From Candidatus Babelota bacterium (GTDB lineage Bacteria; Babelota; Babeliae; Babelales; JAUPTZ01), in assembly GCA_030917105.1 (NCBI GenBank), contig JAUPVI010000017.1, forward strand, positions 1-12,169: 12,169 bases of DNA, written 5' to 3'. The notes beneath the pieces were generated by a model. The model worked only from the letters and a program-made list of their open reading frames with translations, was not told the origin of the DNA and did no database searches. The position numbers and the translations under genes are program-made. Of this stretch, positions 1-7,400 are shown in pieces (within the stretch, counting starts at the first letter, position 1; every line of letters starts with the position of its first letter).

Positions 1-1600
1 CACGGCTAGTTTTCAATGGAGGCGCTGAAAGTTCCTCTACGGGAACCACCGAAGCGGCTCGTTCAGCCGCCGACTTCGCAGCTGGTGCCGTGGATGGCAC
101 AGAAGCTAGAATAGCATCAAGCTGTTGCAGGAAAAAGTTGAGCAATGGGTCAAAATCAATTATTGAATAACCTAATTCGTAGGCAAAAAAATTCCTTTGT
201 AGCTCGCAGCGCTTCTCCATAACTGCATCTCTTTTCTCCTGAGCACTCTCAAAATGTTTAGTCTCTAATTCTTTAATAGCACGGACTTCTTTTAAGGCAG
301 GAGAAAGAATAAAAAATATCAGATCAGAATCGCTAAACTGCCTACTAAGTTTTTGAGCCATTTCGTGCGCCTCAGCGTCATTGCCTTCCGTACGCCTTAC
401 CATGCCGCGCAGAGCCTCATGCAGCGCCGTCGATTGTTCAGCTTCAAGCTCACGCGGCAGCATGCCATAGTTTCCCCCGTAGAGATCATTCCAAAGAGCG
501 CATACGTCCTGATAATATTTAAACTGCTTACCAATATTTCCAATGACAAAATGAATTGTGTTGGAATCATGGAAAACGATATCAGGATCTTCATCAGCGG
601 CGTCAATCATACTTGCAAGAGCTGCTTTACGCGGATCTTCGTCGCCCTTTTGAAGAGTAGAGCCTCCTGCTCCTGCGGCGGGCTCCCCTTCAGGCGAGAG
701 TATAGGCAACTTCGGAGAGGCAGGCCGTGATGGGCCGCCGGCACCTATTAGCATGCGGTCTTTAATAGATTCGTCCCCAGAAGGAGCTGGTGTCGCCCAG
801 CTAAATCTGGACCCAGAAGTGCGCCTTTCATCTTTGATCGTACTTACCGCACTAGCGGAATCAGCCATTGCAGATGGATTAGAAACCACATTTTTCTCTG
901 GAACAGTCACTGGGACTATACTACGAGAACTCGCTACGGGGGGCCTTTCGCTGGATACTTCAGAATTATTGCTTGGTTTCAGAGCGCCAGAAATATTGAC
1001 TTGGGGCACAGGGGCGGTCCGTAATAAAACTCCCTGAGTCTCAAGATTAGATACAGTGGCAACAACTGGAGGCGTCACCGGACGCTCTGGCTTTCTCAGC
1101 TCTACCGGGGGTGACGCAAAACTCGAGCTAGCCGACACCGGACTCGGTGCTTCAGATGAATTGACTACTTCCTCTGACTCATCAACTACAGACTCTGACC
1201 CTGACACCAGCGAGGGTTCTTCTGGAATAAGGCCATCGGATGGCTCCTGATCTTCTTGGTAGCCGTGCCCATTTACTTCCACCGCGCCTGCGGCAAGAAG
1301 CGGTAGCAAGCTCGCCAACAGCAAACGTATCGTTGTTCCACGATTTTCTCGGTCAAACATTTTCTTAAAATAAGCCTTTTTTAACTTACCCTTTGCAAAC
1401 AGGTCAGCTAGATTCAAAGCGCCGACAAGACCAAGACCGGCGGCGTACCCGTGGCGATTTTTTTTGAGATGGGTGTTAACTTTAGAAAATGTCGAAGACT
1501 TTGCTGACGTACCAGCGCTATCCGGAATAGAATGAACAACGCCTGTAACAAGTGATGCTGCTAGTAGAAGAAAAAACAAACGCTGATGCTGGATGTTCAT
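1..1600 (-). CDS. Secreted/membrane-anchored protein with family N-terminal module and helical C-terminal region (3' end beyond window)
   Basis: I do not recognise this as a named gene. The frame is open from the ATG at 1600 to the left edge, 533 codons without a stop. Residues 1-24 are a signal peptide (MNIQHQRLFF, then a Leu/Ala-rich core ending near VVHS). Residues 39-114 form a module with two hydrophobic helices, about 51-68 and 91-107, around a Lys/Arg-rich loop that contains FDRENR. The same module, without gaps, starts the gene at 9935. Residues about 118-320 are a Ser/Pro/Glu/Val-rich low-complexity linker. Residues about 325-497 are predicted helical and charged (for example DLIFFILSPALKEVRAIKEL), followed by an Ala/Ser/Pro-rich tail. 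The positive loop fits a cytoplasmic position, which would leave the C-terminus periplasmic or outside. The start is supported by the signal peptide, the paralogue alignment and a weak AAGAGAG five bases upstream. Function is unknown; an envelope or host-directed protein is inference. Confidence 0.88.
   Translation of the reverse strand, partial: MNIQHQRLFFLLLAASLVTGVVHSIPDSAGTSAKSSTFSKVNTHLKKNRHGYAAGLGLVGALNLADLFAKGKLKKAYFKKMFDRENRGTTIRLLLASLLPLLAAGAVEVNGHGYQEDQEPSDGLIPEEPSLVSGSESVVDESEEVVNSSEAPSPVSASSSFASPPVELRKPERPVTPPVVATVSNLETQGVLLRTAPVPQVNISGALKPSNNSEVSSERPPVASSRSIVPVTVPEKNVVSNPSAMADSASAVSTIKDERRTSGSRFSWATPAPSGDESIKDRMLIGAGGPSRPASPKLPILSPEGEPAAGAGGSTLQKGDEDPRKAALASMIDAADEDPDIVFHDSNTIHFVIGNIGKQFKYYQDVCALWNDLYGGNYGMLPRELEAEQSTALHEALRGMVRRTEGNDAEAHEMAQKLSRQFSDSDLIFFILSPALKEVRAIKELETKHFESAQEKRDAVMEKRCELQRNFFAYELGYSIIDFDPLLNFFLQQLDAILASVPSTAPAAKSAAERAASVVPVEELSAPPLKTSR
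1259..1486 (-). other. Conserved N-terminal two-helix module, copy 1 (residues 39-114)
   Basis: This part of the gene starting at 1600 aligns residue for residue with residues 39-114 of the gene starting at 9935. By hand count 44 of 74 residues are identical over 41-114. Conserved points include LK.N.H.YA.GL...G, LNLA.LF..GKL.KA..KK, FD.ENR and LAS.LP, closing with E.NG.GY. I read it as a helical hairpin with an inside-positive loop. I cannot assign it to a named domain family. Confidence 0.8.
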
Positions 1601-1622
1601 AAAAGCTCTCTTAAAGATTACT

Positions 1623-1642
1623 GCCTAGACTTTATTCTAGGC
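1623..1642. promoter_or_regulatory. Perfect 7-bp inverted repeat upstream of gene at 1600
   Basis: GCCTAGA (1623-1629) and TCTAGGC (1636-1642) are perfect inverted repeats around a 6-base spacer. On the minus strand the dyad covers the proposed -10 box (TAGAAT, 1634-1639), so it could be an operator. No U-run follows it on either strand, which makes a terminator unlikely. It also begins directly at the tandem stop codons of the broken upstream gene. Confidence 0.35.
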
Positions 1643-1663
1643 TATTAGGGCCAAAAAGAACAA
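1634..1663 (-). promoter_or_regulatory. Putative promoter of the gene at 1600
   Basis: On the minus strand, TTGTTC (1658-1663) lies 18 bases before TAGAAT (1634-1639), a 5/6 match to the -10 consensus; the -35 matches only 3/6. The block around the -10 (AATAG, two bases, TAGAATAAAG) matches the block upstream of the gene at 9935, also with TTG at the same 18-base spacing. That recurrence is the main support. The -35 lies within the tail of the broken upstream gene. Confidence 0.42.
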
Positions 1664-1874
1664 GGGGTTGCGTAGCAATGCCTTCCCGATATGATATTGT
1701 CACAACTCCACCAAAAGCAAATCCTGTCAAACTCCGCCTGAGCAGCTGTGGTAGCTCTGCTACTCTCTGCCTTTAGCTCATTGAAGCGTGGATCATCACT
1801 ACTAACACTCTCTGCTGCAAGCAGCTGATAAAAATCTTTCCTGTGCTACATTACCAGTTAAGGCGGCACGACAA
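1645..1874 (-). pseudogene. Out-of-frame 3' part of the Cys-rich secreted protein gene (two frameshifts)
   Basis: After the TGA at 1875-1877 the minus strand still reads like coding sequence, but in shifted frames. One frame runs through ASLTDCRAALTGNVAQ, and a second runs from about 1835 to tandem stops TAA-TAG at 1642-1647, including FYQLLAAESVSSDDPRFNEL and, later, AQAEFDRICFWWSCD. The first switch must lie between 1878 and 1897, the second between 1805 and 1845. Each interval contains a run of five identical bases (1889-1893 and 1830-1834), and removing one base from each gives one continuous frame of 313 residues from 2588 to 1645. The restored tail adds five cysteines to a protein already rich in them. 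This is either a decaying gene or two overcalled homopolymers in the assembly. Confidence 0.7.
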
Positions 1875-2588
1875 TCAGTCAAAGAAGCTTTTTGCCTTCA
1901 TGAATGAGTGATTAAGGCATCGTTGGCCACAGAATAGCCTCAATGAATCAAGATCAAAATTGATCGGTGGCGCTTCAGGGTTGGCCGCCAATGCAATCAG
2001 ACGCCCTTCAATCACCTTCTTTTCAAGAGCAAATAGCCGATCAAGAAAGAGCCTCGCAAAACCGGAAGGCGCCTGAGCCAAGTCTTTCTCACACTTCGTG
2101 TCGTAATCGAGGCAATAGCTACTCAAATTGGGATAATCCATGGAGGGCCATGACGATCTGTGTGGCGTATTGCGCCAATGCACAGCTACCAAGTACCCAA
2201 GAATGTCCTCTAGACATAAATCTAATCGCTGCTTCATCGTTACAGGTGATTCGTCACCAAGATTCTCTATAAAGCTAAAAAGCTCATCCCCCTTGCTCCC
2301 TAAGTACGCAAAATAAGAGTCTATTTCAGGGTTCATATCACCCTCGAAAACATCTGCCCTCAGATCCGCAACGATCTTCTCCCAACTCTGGAGCATTTTT
2401 TCGACCTCATCTGAGGTCTTTTCAACTGAAACACCTGCGCGCAGATGAGCCGACAAAGGCTCATCTTTTGAGCGCTCAAAATCACAAGAGCAAGCGGCCT
2501 CTGCCTCACCGTCTGAAGCAGTCACAATACTGGCGCTTACTAGTGATGTAAGCGCAAAGAAAAACAAACGTAAGTATTTAATATTCAT
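1875..2588 (-). CDS. Cys-rich secreted protein, 237-residue intact part of a frameshifted gene
   Basis: Not a recognised family. Residues 1-24 are a signal peptide (MNIKYLRLFFFALTSLVSAS, then a likely cut after IVTA). Its first ten residues match the leaders of the genes at 1600 and 9935 at 7/10 each. The two-helix module of those proteins is absent. The mature part is acidic and mostly helical, with Cys at 33, 35, 125, 159, 166, 220 and 224, which suggests disulphides in the periplasm or outside. A plausible AAGG Shine-Dalgarno sits seven bases before the ATG. The frame stops at TGA (1875-1877), but coding-like sequence continues in other frames to 1645, so the product as read is probably truncated from a 313-residue ancestor. 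It lies 87 bp after the barrel gene on the same strand and has its own candidate promoter. Function is unknown. Confidence 0.72.
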   Translation of the reverse strand: MNIKYLRLFFFALTSLVSASIVTASDGEAEAACSCDFERSKDEPLSAHLRAGVSVEKTSDEVEKMLQSWEKIVADLRADVFEGDMNPEIDSYFAYLGSKGDELFSFIENLGDESPVTMKQRLDLCLEDILGYLVAVHWRNTPHRSSWPSMDYPNLSSYCLDYDTKCEKDLAQAPSGFARLFLDRLFALEKKVIEGRLIALAANPEAPPINFDLDSLRLFCGQRCLNHSFMKAKSFFD

Positions 2589-2626
2589 TCAAAAACCTTG
2601 TCTAAAATCGCAACATTAAGATTAAA

Positions 2627-2654
2627 AGCGTACACTATCTGAATAAAACATCAA
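2627..2654 (-). promoter_or_regulatory. Putative promoter of the Cys-rich protein gene
   Basis: On the minus strand TTGATG (2649-2654, 4/6 to the -35 consensus) is followed after 16 bases by TACGCT (2627-2632, only 3/6 to the -10 consensus). The spacer ends in ATAGTG, as does the spacer of the proposed promoter at 9867-9896, giving a shared ATAGTGTA. Another -10 further downstream in the TTTTAATC stretch is possible. Confidence 0.3.
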
Positions 2655-2675
2655 GGCGCATGGGGCACGTCAGAG

Positions 2676-4445
2676 CTAAAACGTGACCCGACAACCGGCG
2701 TACACATCGGCCTCTTTTGGCATATTTTGGCCGGCAAACGTAAGAGCTGCCCCTGCTCGGATACTGAGCCAGTCAGAGAGATGATACACAACTCCAGCCT
2801 TGACACGGTTGGCAAACTGCTCTGTGTTCGCCGCCGCGAGATTGTTATCAAGCGCTATGCTATTGTCCACAGTATAATCCTGCGTCGTAGAGCTGTACTT
2901 CGCGCCAAGCCATGAATCAACCGTGCTTGAGGTAAAACGAACGGTATCTTTCCGCTTCCAATAAAATTGGTAGCCAATATAGCCGGTAATGTCCGTTGTT
3001 TGTGGATGACAGAAATGGAGCTCGCCATTTGCTACAACCGAATGCCAGCTCACATCGGCCAGCTGAACCGAGCCGATATTTTTAATCATCGATTCCACCG
3101 GCGTTCCACAGGTTTTTTCTGTGCGAGCAAGTGCAAAGCGATATTCCGCATCAACATGCATCATGAGCCAAGAACGGGTTTCGGCATTCAAATGAAGCCC
3201 CGCCCCAACCTCAAAATGGCGCCCGTTTCCGGTATGAGACCGATATGGGTTCCCGGTATAGTTGCTTTCATCAGAGCCACTACCACATGCGGTTGGTAAA
3301 CGTAATAAAGCGCTCACGCCCCCAACAATTCGATCCCCAAACGAGTGGTCGTAGTACGTCTCAATATCAATATCCCCTAACCCAACTTGGCGTGTTGTTT
3401 GAAATATATACCCACGCTCATACAACCACTGATGGACATTTGCATTGAAACTTGAAATATAGTCTTTAATACCACTGCTAATACTACCGGTAGCCGTACC
3501 AGAACCATGATAGGCACCCCCAGCTTCATGAGTCGAGGTAACCCATACCGTCGCTTTTTTGTCCTGATTTGCTACCCGCGTTGATGTGTTTATTGACGCA
3601 GAATCGGCAAGCCCTGAAAAGCTTCCATTTCCAAAAGCATAAATAGTTTGTTCATCAAGCCCAGTAAGCGACGCCGGCAACGCAGGAGCGCCAAATGTTG
3701 AGGTATACAAAACACCAACTTGTGTCGCGCGTGGAACCATTCCTTCTGGCACATAAACCGCTCCGGCACCGCCACTGCGTGGATCTTCCGCAAATATGTC
3801 GATGTACGTATTAGAACCATCAATCGCTGCATAATTTACTCGTGAAGAGGAAAAATCAGTTGTTGGAATAGCTTCAAGAAAATCAAGCCGATAGGCAAAC
3901 CCAACTTGGGTACTTGCCACCTGATTAATTTGGAAACGGGCAACATCTTCCGTTTGTGAATCGCGACGAGATTCAATATCTTTTCGCACCGTATCAATAG
4001 CACGTATTGGCGCCTTCACACGAATTCCCCAGGCCCCCTTGCCGTCAAGCACCGTCCGTGAAATATTCATTGCCACATTCATACCATTTTCATAATACTC
4101 AACCCGCGGCTGCATCAGCATAGTACGCATAAAGGGATTATAAAATTCAGTATTGTGCGCAACTAAACAATGCTCAAATATGTGGCTCATACGAAACGTA
4201 TCGGCGTTGAAAAAGAGCGTAGACAACTCCCCCGCCTTCAGCCCAAACGAACCAAAAGCGCGATGCGCACTACGACTATACCAATCAACATCGCTTGTAA
4301 TATGCCACTGAGATTTTTCTCTCGGGTCAAAATCCCACCCACCTTGGCTCACAACAATCGGTGCACGAAACTCTCTCGCCAACACGCCAAATGACATACA
4401 CACCATCAACACACCTGGCACCAGAATGCGTTTTATTTTTCCCAT
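2676..4445 (-). CDS. Outer-membrane beta-barrel protein, 589 residues
   Basis: Residues 1-23 are a signal peptide (MGKIKRILVPGVLMVCMSFG, cut likely after VLA). The rest has the look of an outer-membrane barrel: many short alternating strands rich in Tyr, Trp and Phe, Gly/Asn turns, and a terminal strand ending VYAGCRVTF with the C-terminal Phe expected of proteins inserted by the BAM complex. Strands are visible from about residue 110 to 195 and again from 340 to 589. Between them lies a Gly/Ser/Thr-rich stretch that may be a long surface loop. The GLGDIDIETYY segment (355-365) resembles the GLGD motif of phenol-degradation MetA-type and related transport barrels, a weak analogy. I see no POTRA-like region, so a TpsB/BamA role is not supported. 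The ATG at 4445 has AAGGAG nine bases upstream; a GTG at 4448 is the alternative. It follows the giant gene by 32 bp, so the two are probably one operon. Its role may be anchoring or exporting that protein. Confidence 0.85.
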   Translation of the reverse strand: MGKIKRILVPGVLMVCMSFGVLAREFRAPIVVSQGGWDFDPREKSQWHITSDVDWYSRSAHRAFGSFGLKAGELSTLFFNADTFRMSHIFEHCLVAHNTEFYNPFMRTMLMQPRVEYYENGMNVAMNISRTVLDGKGAWGIRVKAPIRAIDTVRKDIESRRDSQTEDVARFQINQVASTQVGFAYRLDFLEAIPTTDFSSSRVNYAAIDGSNTYIDIFAEDPRSGGAGAVYVPEGMVPRATQVGVLYTSTFGAPALPASLTGLDEQTIYAFGNGSFSGLADSASINTSTRVANQDKKATVWVTSTHEAGGAYHGSGTATGSISSGIKDYISSFNANVHQWLYERGYIFQTTRQVGLGDIDIETYYDHSFGDRIVGGVSALLRLPTACGSGSDESNYTGNPYRSHTGNGRHFEVGAGLHLNAETRSWLMMHVDAEYRFALARTEKTCGTPVESMIKNIGSVQLADVSWHSVVANGELHFCHPQTTDITGYIGYQFYWKRKDTVRFTSSTVDSWLGAKYSSTTQDYTVDNSIALDNNLAAANTEQFANRVKAGVVYHLSDWLSIRAGAALTFAGQNMPKEADVYAGCRVTF

Positions 4446-4454
4446 CACTACTCT

Positions 4455-4460
4455 CTCCTT
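4455..4460 (-). promoter_or_regulatory. Ribosome binding site of the barrel gene
   Basis: AAGGAG on the minus strand, nine bases before the ATG at 4445 and six before the overlapping GTG at 4448. No terminator or promoter fits in the short gap after the giant gene, which supports translation from a shared mRNA. Confidence 0.6.
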
Positions 4461-4477
4461 TTCATAACACCAGCCTC

Positions 4478-7400
4478 TTAGTATCGATTAATGCGATATG
4501 TTTCCGGTGCACCACTTGTCACCCCTCCAGAAGGGCTTGACCCCACAAAATACCCGTTCACTAATGCTTGCTGAGGCGACACTACATTCCCAAAGTTATC
4601 TTTTGCACTGGCAACCGTAGCCCGCACGATAGTTGCCACTGTTGCATCAGACGCATTTGGTACCAAGTAACTTGTCAACACACTGTTACCATTCGGTCCC
4701 GCAGGCACATATTTCGCTTTATATCCACCATAAATTGGCATGCTTAAATCATTATATAACTCAACCAATGCGGCTCCCTGCGTATCTGCCGCTCCGCTCA
4801 CCGCACCGGTGACTGCAGAACTTTGGAAAGTATAGGTTGTCGGCGTTGAAGGACTACTCAGCGTTGGCGCTGTTACTGTAATTACTTCTTGGCCTGTTGG
4901 ATTAGTAGGCGAACCAGTTGGTGTGGTGTAGGTGTAAATCATGTTGCTTGGGGCAAAAATAGTGTATTTACCACTATCATTTGTACCGGCAAGATAGGCA
5001 GAATCACTCCAAATATTAAGCGATAATGGCGTGTCTTGCGGAATGCCCGCATCAACAAAAACTAAATTCCCGCCTCCGCGAATAAATGACTTCGTCGGAT
5101 CGCCAAGAGCGATAGTGTACTTGCCACCATTCATCGGATCGGTGATATCGGTAGCATTGTAATCAATTGGTCCAATAGCAAAAACTGAGCCATATTGAGA
5201 AATAGCCGACCCATCAAAGATTTGATTATGATCAAAGTAACCGCTAAGCACACGCAAAGAAATATTTTTGACGTTCCACAACGACTGTACTTGCCATGGA
5301 TTAAAGGGTCCGCTATCAGGATCGGTTGTTGAATTTGGCGTTGTACCGTTAGGGTTTGCAACCTTATTTACAATACCAGCACCCAAGCCAAAGAACCCGT
5401 TACGGCCAATACGACACAGTGCGTTATCGCCATTCACAATAAGAGAGAAGTTTATATGCGTTTCCTGCGCACCGAAAACGGTGCGCGCATTTGTACCATC
5501 AAGACCTCCATCAAGGATATTGCCAACCTGGAATGAACCACCTTTTTTCGACGTATCTCCAATCAGCATCTGGGCATCTTGCAGAATACTTATTGTTATA
5601 TCAGTCGTATATGTTTGCGCATCTGACTCTACTCCCACAAGGGCATTGTCGTACATAGTCATTTTTGACTTGCCATCAAGAATAATATGTCCTATCCCCA
5701 ACAACTTCACGCGCACATTATCAAATGACTGAATTGGGTTACCAGCAGCCCAGACCCAGCGCTCTGCATCGGCTTGCAAGTTACTCATAATCACCAACTG
5801 GCTGTTATCGATAAACCGCAACGCTGGACCAGCATGCGTCACTGCATTCGGAAACCTAATTTTTGCTCCCGGTTCAAGCACCAGTCGTGTTTCACCACTA
5901 AAAACAATTTGCTGAAACGGGGTACCATCGGTCCCAACAGCGCCACGGCAGAATGAGCTCAGATCGATCTCACCATTCGCAGGAACCCGTATTTCACGAG
6001 GAACATCAGAATAAAACACCAATTGATGCGGAGTTGCACCATTACCAAAATTCTCTGTCGCAATAAGTGGTAATTTGTCAGTAATCAAAACATCAGAGTT
6101 TAAATCAACAACACCATTACCGTTCGGATAAATTGTCACTTTATCAAGCCCTAGCTGATTCCATGCATTCACCGAATTTGCATTCCAAAATCTGCTACCA
6201 AGCCCCATGCGCGCACCATTATCAAGGAATAACGCACCAAACATTCCTTCGCCCAGCACTACTGGATCAGAAGTCATAGTGACAAATTCTCGTACCCGAG
6301 AAAAACCGCTACCATCACCGCTCATATACAAATGAAATGGTTTAGCACGGGTAGAACCAAACACCTGTGCTTGATCAACCGTATCACCACTAGCCATAAC
6401 CATCATGCCAGAACTTGGCATAGTTACCGGCACAGTCACCGAGTCAGTCGATCGTGTAATAGCGCGACCACTATACGGCCAATGACGTGCAGGAGCACGT
6501 CGTTCAATTCCTTTAACTGACTCAAAAGTGCTTGGCGTTTCCAACAAGTTAACATTGACGGCAACAATTGGATTTTTTCCATATTGATTTACCAGACGAG
6601 GACTTGCATTGGCTACTGGATCAAACCCATACGCCTCTACCCGGCCATGTGATTGAAATATAAATTGATCTTCAGGGATACTTACAATACCTGCACCTTC
6701 AGGAACTGCACAGGTACGGCGCCCAATAACAGTATCAAGTATCATATCGTGGCCACCATTTGCTGTTATCGTACCACCAAAATTAGCATACAAAATACCA
6801 CCAACATCACGCGCATTACGCGGAATCAATTCGTTACCTGCTGGCGAAATAATGCCGCTACTATCATAGCGACCTGCTCCGCTCACGTATACATTATCTC
6901 CCGCAAAATCAAGGACGCCACCACCATTTGCATACGGCAAAAAAGCACTCGAATTAGTAAATGAAGCATCTATGATTACTTGCTGGAGGACATCAGACGA
7001 AAACTCCCACGGTGCAAAATTGCTGTCAACCTGCACAAGCGTATCGCGCTGCGGCGTTTGATACTGCCCTGCAGCCCATCCAACATTTACCGTCGAGCGG
7101 TCAGCAATATGTATGACCTGAATTGCTCGCTCCTCAGGCGGAACACCGGTCTCGGCAGCAGTAGTAATCGAAAGCTTTATCACACCTTCAGGATCAGTTT
7201 GAGAATTCACCAACGCTGCAGGCAATGGATTTTGACGAAACACATCAATAAAAGCATCGCGCAACGAACTTTGCGGGTATACACCATTATTGGTCACTAA
7301 CGGATCAAGCGTAACACCATCTGCCATGGTATTAAGTCGCGACCCAAGCTGGAAATAGCGTCCTAACCCACTTAATTCAAGGTCATATGCATGACCACGG

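Noticed and set aside
353..1250. Rightward open frames in the first 1.3 kb (for example 353-730, 753-1037, 1056-1250).
   Set aside because: They are antisense to an uninterrupted 533-codon frame whose first 114 residues are conserved in a paralogue; none has a convincing start or a recognisable product.
2481..2496. Lipobox-like EAAC at residues 30-33 of the Cys-rich protein.
   Set aside because: The residue at -3 is Glu rather than Leu, and the Cys lies about ten residues past the hydrophobic core, so signal peptidase I processing fits better.
2651..2675. Possible terminator after the barrel gene.
   Set aside because: Only a four-pair GTGC/GCGC stem is visible and no immediate U-run follows, so no terminator is called; read-through into the gene at 2588 remains possible.
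4448..4465. Five-codon frame (MKRRE) between the giant gene and the barrel gene that contains the Shine-Dalgarno and ends at the barrel start.
   Set aside because: It has no ribosome binding site of its own that I can see, and such short frames arise readily from purine-rich Shine-Dalgarno sequences.
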